Positions 8,254-16,987 of a stretch of DNA of 64,000 nucleotides are shown in pieces. The DNA comes from UBA10649 sp965278965. GTDB lineage: Bacteria; Actinomycetota; Actinomycetes; S36-B12. The first letter of the stretch is position 1. Each line of letters opens with the position of its first letter. Made by a program: the position numbers and the translations under genes. The notes below the pieces were generated by a model. The model worked only from the letters and a program-made list of their open reading frames with translations. It searched no databases and had not been told where the DNA came from. Where the stretch lies: the NCBI GenBank assembly GCA_965278965.1, contig OZ257127.1:2728001-2792000 (forward strand), read 5' to 3'.

Positions 8254-9383
8254 GCCAGGGCGGCGATGACGTGGTCGATGCAGGCGACGAGCCGGCGGAC
8301 GTCGTCCGGATCGACAGCCGGGAACACGGCGATGCGCAGTTGGTTGCGGCCGAGCTTGCGGTACGGCTCGGTGTCGACGATCCCGTTCAGGCGCAACGCC
8401 TTCGTGATCGACGTCGCGTCGATGGCGTCGTCGATGTCGATCGTCGCGACGACGGCAGACCGCTGGGCCGGGTCGACGACGTACGGGGTCGCAACGGGCG
8501 AGGCCTCGGCCCAGTCGTACAGGACGCCGGAGGACTCGGCGGACCGCGCGACGCACCAGTCGAGGCCGCCGTTGGCGTTGAACCAGTCGACCTGCTCGGC
8601 CATGAGCAGGATCGTCGACAGGGCCGGGGTGTTGTAGGTCTGGTCCAGCCGGGAGTTGTCGATCGCCGTCTGGAGATCGAGGAAGTCCGGGATCCAGCGG
8701 TCGGACGCCTTGATCCGCGCCGCCCGCTCGATCGCGGCCGGCGACATGAGCGCGAACCACAGCCCGCCGTCGGCGCCGAAGGACTTCTGCGGCGCGAAGT
8801 AGTACGTGTCGACCTGGGTGAGGTCGACCGGCAGGCCGCCGGCACCGCTGGTGGCGTCGATGACGACCAGGGACCCGGCGTCCGCGCCAGCCACGCGCAC
8901 GGGCGGGATCGCGACGCCGGTGGACGTCTCGTTGTGGGGGCTGCAGTACGCGTCGACGCCGGCCTCCGCCGTGAACGCCGGGGCGGTGCCGGGGTCGGAC
9001 GTGATGATCGTCGGCTGGCCGAGGTGCGGAGCCTTCTTGACGCCGCTGGCGAACTTCGAGCCGAACTCGCCGAACGACAGGAACTGGGCGCGGTCCTCGA
9101 TCAGCCCGAACGCGGCGATGTCCCAGAACGCGGTCGAGCCGCCGTTGCCGAGGACGACCTCATAGCCCTCGGGCAGCGCGAAGAGGTCCGCGAGGCCCGT
9201 GCGCAGACGGCCGACCTGGGACTTGACGGTCTTCTGCCGGTGCGAGGTGCCGAGGTAGGTCTGCCAGACGCCGGCGAGCGCCTCGACCTGCTCGTGCCGG
9301 ACCTTCGAGGGCCCCGAGCCGAAGCGACCGTCGGCAGGCAGGAGATCGGCAGGGATGCGAACGTCTTCGGGCGAAGCAGCCAC
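8250..9383 (-). CDS. serC: Phosphoserine aminotransferase
   Basis: A 377-residue PLP enzyme converting 3-phosphohydroxypyruvate and glutamate to phosphoserine in serine synthesis; relatives also serve pyridoxal phosphate synthesis. Diagnostic features of the actinobacterial SerC type are FGSGPSKVRHEQVE at the N-terminus, VVLGNGGSTAFWD, VIDATSGAGGLPVD and the PLP-lysine region YYFAPQKSFGADGGLWFA. Start GTG 9383 yields the usual short leader. It overlaps the downstream MFS gene by 4 bp. Nearby pdxH gives the locus a pyridoxal phosphate connection. Confidence 0.97.
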   Translation of the reverse strand: MAASPEDVRIPADLLPADGRFGSGPSKVRHEQVEALAGVWQTYLGTSHRQKTVKSQVGRLRTGLADLFALPEGYEVVLGNGGSTAFWDIAAFGLIEDRAQFLSFGEFGSKFASGVKKAPHLGQPTIITSDPGTAPAFTAEAGVDAYCSPHNETSTGVAIPPVRVAGADAGSLVVIDATSGAGGLPVDLTQVDTYYFAPQKSFGADGGLWFALMSPAAIERAARIKASDRWIPDFLDLQTAIDNSRLDQTYNTPALSTILLMAEQVDWFNANGGLDWCVARSAESSGVLYDWAEASPVATPYVVDPAQRSAVVATIDIDDAIDATSITKALRLNGIVDTEPYRKLGRNQLRIAVFPAVDPDDVRRLVACIDHVIAALA

Positions 9384-9468
9384 GGGGGTGTCACTCCTGT
9401 GCTAGGGGGCGGTTCGCCAACCCTAGACCGTGATCGGACGCGACCCGACCACGGGCATCAGCCGGCTC

Positions 9469-10593
9469 TCAGGCGGGGGAGTACCCGGACGGGGCGACCA
9501 GCACCGGGTCCCAGCCGGGCACCTGCTGCGGCGTCCGCGGCCCGTGCCCGACGTAGCGCGCCGACGGCCGGATGAGCCGACCGGTGCGCTTCTGCTCGAG
9601 GATGTGGGCGCTCCAGCCCGCCAGCCGTGCGCACGTGAACATCGACGTGAACATGTCGGCGGGGACCTCCGCGAAGTCCAGGACGATCGCGGCCCAGAAC
9701 TCGACGTTCGTCTCCAGGACGCGGTCGGGGCGACGCTCGCGCAGCTCCTTCAGCGCCGCACGCTCCAGCGCCTCCGCGACCTGGTAGCGGGGAGCGTCGA
9801 GCTCGCGGGCCGTGCGCCGCAGCACGCGGGCCCGCGGGTCCTCGGCGCGGTAGACCCGGTGGCCGAACCCCATGAGCCGCTCGCCGCGGTCGAGGACGCC
9901 CTTGACGTACGCGTCAGCGTCGCCGGAGGCCTCGATCTCCTCGATCATGTGCAGCACGCGTGACGGCGCGCCGCCGTGGAGCGGACCGCTCATCGCGCCC
10001 ACCGCACCGGAGATCGCCGCCGCGACGTCGGCGCCCGTGGAGGCGATGACGCGGGCGGTGAACGTCGAGGCGTTCATGCCGTGCTCGGCGGCCGAGACGA
10101 AGTACGCATCGACGGCCTGCACGTGGCGCGGGTCGGGGTCGCCACGCCAGCGGCGCATCATGCGCTCGACGACCGTCGTCGCCTCGTCGATGTGCGCCTC
10201 CGGCACCTTCGGCTTGTCGATGCCGCGAGCGGACTGCGCGGCGAACGCCATCGCCTGCACCGAGACCCTCGCGAGGTTGTCGCGCGCGAGGTCGTCGTCG
10301 ATGTCGAGGAGGGGGCGCATGTCGTAGATCGGGGCGAGCATCGCGATGCTGGCCTGAACGTCGACCCGGACGTTGCCGGAGTGCACCGGGATGGGGAACG
10401 GCTCGGCGACCGGGAGCCCAGGCCCGAACTCGTTGTCGACGAGGAGCCCCCACACGTTGCCGAAGGAGACCTTGCCGACGAGGTCCTCGATGTCGACGCC
10501 GCGGTAGCGCAGCACGCTGCCGTCGCGGTCCGGCTCGGCGATCTGGGTCTCGAACGCGATGACGCCTTCAAGTCCTGGCACGAATTCGGCCAC
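9469..10593 (-). CDS. citA: Citrate synthase 2
   Basis: A 374-residue citrate synthase family enzyme condensing oxaloacetate with acetyl-CoA (or propionyl-CoA in 2-methylcitrate synthases). The catalytic histidines are in AAEHGMNAST and GFGHRVYRAEDPRA, and the catalytic Asp region is near EFWAAIVLDFAEVP. GTG 10593 is preferred over further upstream codons because GGAGGGAG lies just before it and the N-terminus AEFVPGLEGVIAFETQIAEPD fits the family. It is divergent from pdxH across 72 bp. Sequence alone does not separate citrate from methylcitrate synthase, but no prp genes are nearby. Confidence 0.93.
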   Translation of the reverse strand: MAEFVPGLEGVIAFETQIAEPDRDGSVLRYRGVDIEDLVGKVSFGNVWGLLVDNEFGPGLPVAEPFPIPVHSGNVRVDVQASIAMLAPIYDMRPLLDIDDDLARDNLARVSVQAMAFAAQSARGIDKPKVPEAHIDEATTVVERMMRRWRGDPDPRHVQAVDAYFVSAAEHGMNASTFTARVIASTGADVAAAISGAVGAMSGPLHGGAPSRVLHMIEEIEASGDADAYVKGVLDRGERLMGFGHRVYRAEDPRARVLRRTARELDAPRYQVAEALERAALKELRERRPDRVLETNVEFWAAIVLDFAEVPADMFTSMFTCARLAGWSAHILEQKRTGRLIRPSARYVGHGPRTPQQVPGWDPVLVAPSGYSPA

Positions 10594-10665
10594 GGTCCGA
10601 CTCCCTCCGGTGGTGCATGTGCCGCCCATTCAACAGCGCGGACCGATCGGTGGTGAGATCGGGCC

Positions 10666-11355
10666 ATGACTTCGCAAGCGGACGGCGCCGGCGACCCGGC
10701 GGACCTGGCGGCGCTGCGCGTCTCGTACGAGGGACGCACGCTCGACGAGGCGGACCTGGCGGCGACGCCGTTGGCGCAGTTCCGCGCCTGGTTCTCCGAT
10801 GCGGTGGCCGCCGCTCTGCCCGAGCCGAACGCGATGGTCCTGGCCACCGCGGACGCCGAGGGCCAGCCGAGCGGGCGGACCGTGCTGCTCAAGGACGCCG
10901 ACTCCCGCGGCTTCGTGTTCTTCACGAACTACGGCTCCCGCAAGAGCCAGGACCTCGACGCGAACCCCCGGGCGTCGCTGGTGTTCCCGTGGTTCGCGAT
11001 GCACCGGCAGGTCGTCGTCGTCGGCTCGGTCGAGCGCGTCGACCGCGACGAGGCGGCGGCGTACTTCGCCGTGCGACCGCGCGGGTCGCGCCTGGGGGCG
11101 TGGGCGAGCCGTCAGTCGAGCGTCGTGGAGGACCGGGCCGCGCTCGACGACGCCTACCAGCGCGCCGAGACCGAGCACGGCGACGCAGCCGACGTCCCGG
11201 AGTTCTGGGGCGGCTGGCTCGTCCGCCCGGCGACCGTCGAGTTCTGGCAGGGCCGGGCCTCGCGCATGCACGACCGGCTGCGCTTTCGGGCTGGGTCTGC
11301 CGGTGTCCCGACGGACGCCGGCGCCGGGTGGACGGTGGAGCGGCTCGCGCCATAG
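10666..11355 (+). CDS. pdxH: Pyridoxamine 5'-phosphate oxidase
   Basis: A 229-residue FMN enzyme oxidising pyridoxine or pyridoxamine phosphate to pyridoxal phosphate. It shows the family blocks RVSYEGRTLDEADL, NAMVLATADAEGQPSGRTVLLKD, GFVFFTNYGSRKSQDL (FMN and substrate contacts) and the C-terminal GWLVRPATVEFWQGRASRMHDRL with RLRF. Length is normal. It is divergent from citrate synthase and shares the block with PLP-dependent SerC. Confidence 0.97.
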   Translation: MTSQADGAGDPADLAALRVSYEGRTLDEADLAATPLAQFRAWFSDAVAAALPEPNAMVLATADAEGQPSGRTVLLKDADSRGFVFFTNYGSRKSQDLDANPRASLVFPWFAMHRQVVVVGSVERVDRDEAAAYFAVRPRGSRLGAWASRQSSVVEDRAALDDAYQRAETEHGDAADVPEFWGGWLVRPATVEFWQGRASRMHDRLRFRAGSAGVPTDAGAGWTVERLAP

Positions 11356-11400
11356 CCGCGCCTCAGGTCGCTCGTCGTGTGCTCGTCGGGCGTTCGTCGG

Positions 11401-11730
11401 TCAGTGCAGGACGAGCGTCAGGTCGGTGCCCGCGCAGTCGTCCGGGGCGTCGCCGCCGAGCGCGTCGTCCAGCACGCTGCACAGCCGGTTCACGTCGGCG
11501 CGCTGCGGGTTCAAGCCCAGGTGGAACTCACGGATATTCGGCACGCCGTCGCGGTCCGCATCGGCCTTGGCGTTCGGCCGGCGCCAGTCCAATCCGTGGG
11601 CCTTCTCCCACCGGTCGGGCATGCCGTCGCCGTCGGTGTCCTTCGCCTTCGCGACGGCCGCGGGCGCCAGCGTCGTCGCGGCGAGGAGCACTGCGGTCGC
11701 CGTCGCCACGAGGCAGCGGTTCGTGCCCAT
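11401..11730 (-). CDS. Secreted EF-hand/thrombospondin-3-like protein
   Basis: A 109-residue exported protein: signal peptide about 1-27 (VAKAK after the hydrophobic core), then two Asp-rich calcium-binding repeats, DTDGDGMPDRWEKAHGLD and DADRDGVPNIREFHLGLN, each followed by an aromatic or Leu-rich helix. This is the bacterial thrombospondin type 3/dockerin-like motif. A C-terminal stretch with two Cys may be disulphide linked. ATG 11730 is preferred over an upstream ATG because it places the signal peptide at the N-terminus. Function is unknown; calcium binding is inferred. Confidence 0.72.
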   Translation of the reverse strand: MGTNRCLVATATAVLLAATTLAPAAVAKAKDTDGDGMPDRWEKAHGLDWRRPNAKADADRDGVPNIREFHLGLNPQRADVNRLCSVLDDALGGDAPDDCAGTDLTLVLH

Positions 11731-11827
11731 CGGACCCCCCTCGCGACACGTAGCGCCCAGGGTCCCACGGACGGCACGGGGGCGAAAGTGCCCGCTACGG
11801 TGCTGCCTTCCGAGGGAGGACACCGCC

Positions 11828-13024
11828 GTGGCGAATGCCTGGACGCGCAGCTACGGCCTGGTGCCGATGCGCCCGCGTGACCCGTCCGAGTCCCACCGCG
11901 CGGCCAGCCCGCTCGAGCTCCTCTTCGACCTCGTCTTCGTCGTCGCCGTGTCCGTGTCGTCGGTCGCGCTCTTCGACATCGAGGCGGAGGGGCAGCTGGG
12001 CCACGCCGTGGGCGGATACCTCGCGGTGTTCTTCGCGATCTGGTGGGCCTGGATGGGGTTCACGTGGTTCGCGACCTCGTTCGACACCGACGACTGGCTC
12101 TACCGCGTGATGACGGTCGTGCAGATGGGCGGCGCGCTCGTCATCGCGGCCGGCGCGAAGGCAGGGATCCTCGACGGCGACATCACCTGGGTCGTCATCG
12201 GCTACGTCATCATGCGCGTCGTCTCGATCTCACAGTGGATCCGCGTCGCGATCTCGAACCCGACTTACCGGGGCACGGCCCTGCGGTACGCGGTCGGCAT
12301 CGGCGTGCTGCAGGTGTTCTGGGTGCTGCTGCTATGGGCGCCGGCCGGGTGGCTGCGCCCGTGCTTCCTCATCCTCGTCGTCCTCGAGGCGCTCGTGCCC
12401 GTCGTCGCCGAGCGGCATCACCCCACGCCGTGGCACCCGCACCACATCACCGAGCGGTACGGCCTGTTCACGATCATCCTGCTCGGCGAGTCGATCCTCG
12501 CCTCGTCCAACGCGGTGTTCGCCGCGATCGAGAGCGGCGAGGGCCCGTTGCCGTTCATCACGATCGCCGTTCTCGCCCTGGTCATCGTCGCGGGGATGTG
12601 GTGGCTGTACTTCGCCCGGCCCATGCACGAGTACCTCGTGTCGGTGACGTCGTCGCTGATCTTCGGCTACTTCCACTACGTGATCTTCGCCGCCGCTGGC
12701 GCCTTCTCCGCCGGCGTCGAGGTGGCCGTCGCCGTAGCCGAGCACGAGACGCATCTCGGTGCGGTCGTCGCCCGGGCGACGCTCGCCGTTCCGGTCGGCC
12801 TGTTCGTCCTCGGCGTGTGGTGGCTGGCCATCCGACGCACCCTGCCGCGCCGGGCGAACGTCCTCGTCGTGGCGATCGGCCTGGTGATCGCGGCGTCGGT
12901 GCTCGTGCCGTTCTCCCTCGCGGTCATCGCCGGGGCGGTCGTGGCGGTCGTGGTCGTCGTCGAAGTCGTGCCGGCTCCGGCCGTTCGGGCTGCCGCGTCG
13001 GCCGGGGCCGTCGACCGGGGGTAG
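11828..13024 (+). CDS. ltrA: Low-temperature requirement protein A (LtrA) family
   Basis: A 398-residue integral membrane protein of the LtrA family (named from Listeria; biochemical function not established). Hallmarks are the N-terminal ASPLELLFDLVFVVAVS, WWAWMGFTWFATSFDTDDW, the central ERYGLFTIILLGESILA and about ten membrane segments to VVEVVPAP. GTG 11828 follows the ribosome binding site GAGGGAGGA. It stands alone between a secreted protein and an MFS gene on the same strand. Confidence 0.92.
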   Translation: MANAWTRSYGLVPMRPRDPSESHRAASPLELLFDLVFVVAVSVSSVALFDIEAEGQLGHAVGGYLAVFFAIWWAWMGFTWFATSFDTDDWLYRVMTVVQMGGALVIAAGAKAGILDGDITWVVIGYVIMRVVSISQWIRVAISNPTYRGTALRYAVGIGVLQVFWVLLLWAPAGWLRPCFLILVVLEALVPVVAERHHPTPWHPHHITERYGLFTIILLGESILASSNAVFAAIESGEGPLPFITIAVLALVIVAGMWWLYFARPMHEYLVSVTSSLIFGYFHYVIFAAAGAFSAGVEVAVAVAEHETHLGAVVARATLAVPVGLFVLGVWWLAIRRTLPRRANVLVVAIGLVIAASVLVPFSLAVIAGAVVAVVVVVEVVPAPAVRAAASAGAVDRG

Positions 13025-13046
13025 CCGGGAGCGCTCGGGCCAGGCG

Positions 13047-13052
13047 TACGTT
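13047..13052 (+). promoter_or_regulatory. -10 box of a leaderless promoter
   Basis: TACGTT lies eight bases before GTG 13061, with no Shine-Dalgarno sequence between them. This supports GTG 13061 over the in-frame TTG at 13052. Confidence 0.35.
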
Positions 13053-13060
13053 TGCCGGTC

Positions 13061-14320
13061 GTGCCCCGCTTGTTCGCCGACCTGACGCCGCTGCGCGTCA
13101 GCCCGGCGTACAGGCGGCTGTGGGCCGCGCTCGGTATCAGCAACGTCGGCCAGCAGATGGCCACCGTCGCGGTCGGCCTGCAGGTCTGGGACATCACGCG
13201 ATCCAGCCTCATGGTCGGCCTCGTCGGGCTGTTCCAGCTCGTGCCCCTCGTCGGGTTCGGCCTGTACGGCGGGACGCTGTCCGACGCCTTCGACCGGCGC
13301 AAGGTCGGCATCATCTCGGCCATCGGCCTGTGGGGCGCCTCGATCGCGTTCCTCGTCCAGTCAGCCGCCCAGGCGGAGTCCGTCGCGCTGCTCTACGCGA
13401 TCATCGCGGTGCAGTCGGCGTTCTTCGCGATCGGCAACCCGGCCCGGCAGTCGATCATCCCGCGGATCATCCCTGCGGACCTCCTCCCGGCGGCCAACGC
13501 GCTCGGCTCGGTCACGTGGAACCTCGGGTTCACCCTCGGGCCGGTGATCGGCGGCCTGCTCGTCGCGGCGACCGGGACGGTCACGTCGGCGTACGCGGTC
13601 GACGTCGTCGCGTTCACCGTGGTGATCTGGTCGATGGTGCGGCTGCCGAGCCTGCCGCCGGTCGTGGAGCCGGGTGCGACGCGCCCGCGGGCCGGCTGGG
13701 CGGCGGTCCGCGAAGGGTTCGTGTTCCTCATCGGCAAGCGCAACCTGCAGATGACCTTCTACCTCGACATCGTCGCGATGGTCTTCGGCATGCCGCGCGC
13801 CCTGTTCCCGGCGATCGCGGCCTCCTGGTACGGCGGCACCACGAGCCAGGTCGCGCTCGTCGTCGGGCTGCTGTCCGCGGCACCGGCGTTGGGGGCGTTC
13901 GCCTCCGGCGTGCTGTCCGGGCCGATCGGCCAGGTTCGCTGGCAGGGCCGCGTCATCCTCGGCGCGATCATCGTCTGGGGGTTGTCGATCGCCGCGTTCG
14001 GCCTGACCCGCTGGCTGCCGCTCGCGCTCGTGTTCCTCGCTGTCGCCGGCGCCGCCGACAACGTCTCCGCGGTGCTGCGCACGACGATCCTGCAGGCGGC
14101 GACCCCGGACGAGTTCCGCGGCCGGCTGCAGGGGGTGTTCACCGTCGTTGTCGCGGGCGGCCCGCGGCTGGGCGATGTCGAGGCCGGCGCCGTTGCGGCG
14201 ATGCTCGGGGAGACGTTCAGCGTCGTGTCCGGAGGGCTGGCGTGCGTGGCGCTGGCGATCGGTCTGGTCGCAGCCAGCCCCGGCTTCTTGAAGTACGACG
14301 CCCGCCACCCCGTGCCCTGA
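13061..14320 (+). CDS. MFS transporter, EntS/MFS_3-like
   Basis: A 419-residue major facilitator of the MFS_3 (enterobactin-exporter-like) group. Signs are RLWAALGISNVGQQMATVAVGLQVWDIT at the first helix, the A-motif-like GGTLSDAFDRRKV, NPARQSIIPRIIPADLLPAANAL, and RGRLQGVFTVVVAGGPRLGDVEAG near the end. Relatives export siderophores or drugs; no siderophore genes are nearby. It converges with the RHH/ParA pair, with a hairpin in the gap. Confidence 0.9.
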   Translation: MPRLFADLTPLRVSPAYRRLWAALGISNVGQQMATVAVGLQVWDITRSSLMVGLVGLFQLVPLVGFGLYGGTLSDAFDRRKVGIISAIGLWGASIAFLVQSAAQAESVALLYAIIAVQSAFFAIGNPARQSIIPRIIPADLLPAANALGSVTWNLGFTLGPVIGGLLVAATGTVTSAYAVDVVAFTVVIWSMVRLPSLPPVVEPGATRPRAGWAAVREGFVFLIGKRNLQMTFYLDIVAMVFGMPRALFPAIAASWYGGTTSQVALVVGLLSAAPALGAFASGVLSGPIGQVRWQGRVILGAIIVWGLSIAAFGLTRWLPLALVFLAVAGAADNVSAVLRTTILQAATPDEFRGRLQGVFTVVVAGGPRLGDVEAGAVAAMLGETFSVVSGGLACVALAIGLVAASPGFLKYDARHPVP

Positions 14321-14381
14321 CGCCACAGGTGTGGGACTGGCGGGCGACTGGAGCGCCGTCAGGCGCCCGATTTGCCCGCCC

Positions 14382-14398
14382 GTCCCGCAAAGCGGGAC
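14382..14398. terminator. Hairpin between convergent genes
   Basis: GTCCCGC - AAA - GCGGGAC is a perfect 7-bp stem between convergent genes. It has the same core (GTCCCG / CGGGAC around an A-rich loop) as the 61-bp repeats at 6834-7063. There is no T tract, as is common in high-GC actinobacteria. Confidence 0.55.
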
Positions 14399-14417
14399 AA
14401 ACGGAAGGGGAGGGGGG

Positions 14418-14696
14418 TCAGCGGACGGTGCGCTCCCGCAAGGCGTCGATGACGATGTCGTCGACGCTGCGGCCGCGGCGCTTCGCCTCGGCCCGCACCG
14501 ACTTCCGCAGCGACTTCGGGACCGTCACGGTCAGCTCCACGGGCTTGTCCGAGTCGGGGCCGAGGACGGCGTCGGCCGTGCTGGCCCCTGGCCGCAGCAG
14601 CGACGGCTCGGCCGGCCCGGCGGCCGGAAGGCTCGGGTGCAGGTCGGCGTCGCCGGCCTTGCGCAGGGGCGGTCGCTCGGTCGCCTCCGGGGTCAC
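14418..14696 (-). CDS. Ribbon-helix-helix partner of ParA
   Basis: A 92-residue protein whose C-terminal 40 residues (VELTVTVPKSLRKSVRAEAKRRGRSVDDIVIDALRERTVR) form a ribbon-helix-helix DNA-binding domain, with the strand VELTVTVP and two helices. The N-terminal half is low-complexity and Pro/Ala-rich. Its GTG start overlaps the stop of the ParA gene in a GTGA, so the two are translationally coupled. This ParA plus RHH layout resembles plasmid partition cassettes where the RHH protein is the centromere binder. The function on this chromosome is unknown. Confidence 0.75.
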   Translation of the reverse strand: MTPEATERPPLRKAGDADLHPSLPAAGPAEPSLLRPGASTADAVLGPDSDKPVELTVTVPKSLRKSVRAEAKRRGRSVDDIVIDALRERTVR

Positions 14697-15493
14697 GTGA
14701 AGAACCGCCGCAGCGAGACCCTCGGCTCGGGCCGACGCGGCGGGACGAGCGTGTCGAGGAGGTCGTCCAGGACGTCGGCCACGTCGCGGGCGCCCGGGGA
14801 GTTCCACGCGTGGATCGGGCTGACCGCCCGCTGCGACTGCGGCACCCCCGGGCAGTCAGGAACTGGCGGGTCGTGGACCAGCGCCCCGTGCTCCTGCGCG
14901 AGCCGGGTCGCGTTGAGCAGGTGCTCGCGGTCGTCGGCACGGAAGCGGTTGACCACGACCGCCGACGCCGTCAGGCGCGGGTTGACCGACCCGGCGATCA
15001 CGGCGATCGCTTCGAGCGCCTCGCTCGCCCCGTGCAGGGCGAAGTGGCTGGGCTCGGTCACGACGATCGCGCGGTCGGCGGCGCACAGCGCGTTTCGGGT
15101 CAGCTCGCCCAGTGACGGCGGGCAGTCGATGAGGACGAGGTCGTAGGACTTCGGCAGCGTCGCGAGCGCGGTGCGCAGCCGCAGCGCGGACGTCCGGCCC
15201 TGGGCCGTCGTGCGGTGCTCGAGACTGCGCTCCGCGGCGATCACGTCGACCCGCTCGCCCCAACCGCTCGCGGTGACGGCGTCGGCGGCCACCCCCGGCC
15301 GGGCGTCGGCGAGGACGTCGCTGGTGGTGAACGAGGCGCCCTCGGCGTCGAGCGCCATCGTCGCGTTGGCCTGCGGGTCCAAGTCGACGACCAGCGTGCG
15401 CAGGCCGCGGTCCCACGCGGCGCTCGCCAGCCCCAGGGCGAGGCTCGTCTTGCCGACCCCACCCTTCATCGACAAGATCGCGACGACGGGCAT
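14693..15493 (-). CDS. ParA/Soj-family ATPase
   Basis: A 266-residue deviant-Walker ATPase. Walker A is KGGVGKTS (about 10-17), followed by VVDLDPQANATMAL (Walker A'), LVLIDCPPSLGELTRNAL (Walker B) and VVVNRFRADDREHLLN. The family positions plasmids, chromosomes or protein clusters. It is not the chromosomal parAB next to oriC: the neighbours are photolyase and MFS genes, and the partner is a small RHH protein rather than ParB. It could position an unknown cargo or derive from an integrated plasmid. Confidence 0.9.
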   Translation of the reverse strand: MPVVAILSMKGGVGKTSLALGLASAAWDRGLRTLVVDLDPQANATMALDAEGASFTTSDVLADARPGVAADAVTASGWGERVDVIAAERSLEHRTTAQGRTSALRLRTALATLPKSYDLVLIDCPPSLGELTRNALCAADRAIVVTEPSHFALHGASEALEAIAVIAGSVNPRLTASAVVVNRFRADDREHLLNATRLAQEHGALVHDPPVPDCPGVPQSQRAVSPIHAWNSPGARDVADVLDDLLDTLVPPRRPEPRVSLRRFFT

Positions 15494-15549
15494 GCCGTCA
15501 TCCTGTCAGGTCGGCCCGGGCCGACCGGCATGCCGCGCGGCGCGGAGGA

Positions 15550-16929
15550 TCAGCCGCCGTCGTCGCCCGAGCCGTCCTTCTGCACGGCGGTCGCTCGGTG
15601 GTCATCGAGCGCGACGGCGCGCTCGACGGCGTGGTCGACGATCCGCTCGGGGTACCCGTGCGCGTAGCCGTCCGGCTGGGCCCACGGCTCGTGCGCCCGT
15701 GCGCCCGGCAGATGCCGCAGCTCGGGGACGTACCGGCGGACGTAGTCGCCGTCCGGGTCGTTGGCCAGGCCCTGTCGCACCGGGTTGAAGATGCGGTGGA
15801 ACGGAGCGGCGTCCGTGCCACAGCCGGCGGTCCACTGCCAGCCGTGCGCGTTGCTGGCCAGGTCCGCGTCGCACAGCAGGTGCATGAACTCCGCGGCGCC
15901 ACGCTGCCAGGGCAGGTGGAGGTCCTTGACCAGGAAGCTGGCCACGACCATCCGCACGCGGTTGTGCATCCAGCCTTCGGCGCGTAGCTGGCGCATGCCC
16001 GCATCGACGAGCGGGAAGCCCGTCCGCCCGGTGCGCCAGGCCTCGAACGCCCCGTCGGCCGCCGGGCCGTCGACCCACCGCATCCGGTCGAACCGCGGGT
16101 CGAGCGAGTGCCGGGCGCTCGCCGGGGCGTGGGCGAGCACGTCGGCGTAGAACTCCCGCCAGCACAGCTCCCGCCGGAACGCCTCGTCGTTCGGGCCGAG
16201 GTCGGCCAGCAGCGTCCGGGGGTGGAGCTCACCGAGGTGCAGGTGATGGCTCAGCCGGCTGGTGCCGTCGAGATCCGGCCGGTCCCGCCCGGTGGCGTAC
16301 GTGGCCAGCGACTCGGCACGGAACGCGGCCCAGGCCGCCCGGGCAGCGCCCTCGCCCGCGGCCGGGAGCTGCATCCCCGCGGGTGTCGTCGCCTCCGGCA
16401 GGTCGTCGGACCAGCCCGGCAGCCACCACTCGACGTCCCGGGCGGCGCCGGCGGGAGCGCGCCAGCCGTGCTGGAGCCACGCCCGCGAGTACGGCGTGAA
16501 CACCCGGTACGGCCGTCCCTCCCCGGTCCGGATCCGGCCGGGCGCGACCGCGTACGCCGACCCCGTCCGCACGAGCGGCACCGCGAGCGCACGCTCGACC
16601 GCCTCGTCCCGTGCCCGGCCGTACGGGCCGTGGTCGGCAGCGACGTGGACGCTGGTCGCGGACGCCGACGCGGTCACCTCGCCGACCACGGCGACCGGGT
16701 CGCCGTGCCGGACCAGGAGGTGGCCATCGAGGGCGGACGACAAGGAGCGCAGCGACGCCGACAGGTAGGCGCGCCGCGGAGCTCCCGCAGGTCCCCACAA
16801 CGCCGGGTCCACGACGAACAGCGCGACGACCCGGCCGTCCCCGTCCGCGCGCGCCGCGTCGACGGCGGCGAGGAGGGCGGGGTTGTCGGCGAGCCGGAGG
16901 TCGCGGCGGAACCACAGGACGGCGGGCAC
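15550..16929 (-). CDS. phr: Deoxyribodipyrimidine photolyase
   Basis: A 459-residue FAD enzyme that repairs cyclobutane pyrimidine dimers in blue light. Present are the N-terminal antenna domain (VLWFRRDLRLADNPAL), the FAD domain with SRLSHHLHLGELHPR, ELCWREFYADVL, and the highly conserved GFPLVDAGMRQL, EGWMHNRVRMVVASFLVKDL and NAHGWQWTAGCGTDAAPFHRIFNP. Length and motifs fit class I CPD photolyase. The last 20 residues (Asp/Gly-rich) are unconserved. It lies 56 bp downstream of the ParA gene start on the same strand. Confidence 0.96.
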   Translation of the reverse strand: MPAVLWFRRDLRLADNPALLAAVDAARADGDGRVVALFVVDPALWGPAGAPRRAYLSASLRSLSSALDGHLLVRHGDPVAVVGEVTASASATSVHVAADHGPYGRARDEAVERALAVPLVRTGSAYAVAPGRIRTGEGRPYRVFTPYSRAWLQHGWRAPAGAARDVEWWLPGWSDDLPEATTPAGMQLPAAGEGAARAAWAAFRAESLATYATGRDRPDLDGTSRLSHHLHLGELHPRTLLADLGPNDEAFRRELCWREFYADVLAHAPASARHSLDPRFDRMRWVDGPAADGAFEAWRTGRTGFPLVDAGMRQLRAEGWMHNRVRMVVASFLVKDLHLPWQRGAAEFMHLLCDADLASNAHGWQWTAGCGTDAAPFHRIFNPVRQGLANDPDGDYVRRYVPELRHLPGARAHEPWAQPDGYAHGYPERIVDHAVERAVALDDHRATAVQKDGSGDDGG

Positions 16930-16987
16930 GGACCCAGGCTAGGCGGGGCTCCCGGGCGCGGTGGCGGACGTGCGCTTGACTGTCGAC

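Noticed and set aside
8254..8760. N-terminal extension of the MFS gene to 562 residues
   Set aside because: It would be antisense-frame shadow inside serC; the GTGA overlap at 8253 and the first hydrophobic helix fix the start.
12043..14700. 885-codon open frame across the LtrA and MFS genes
   Set aside because: Arg/Gly-rich translation without family signals; an out-of-frame shadow produced by high GC content over two convincing membrane-protein genes.
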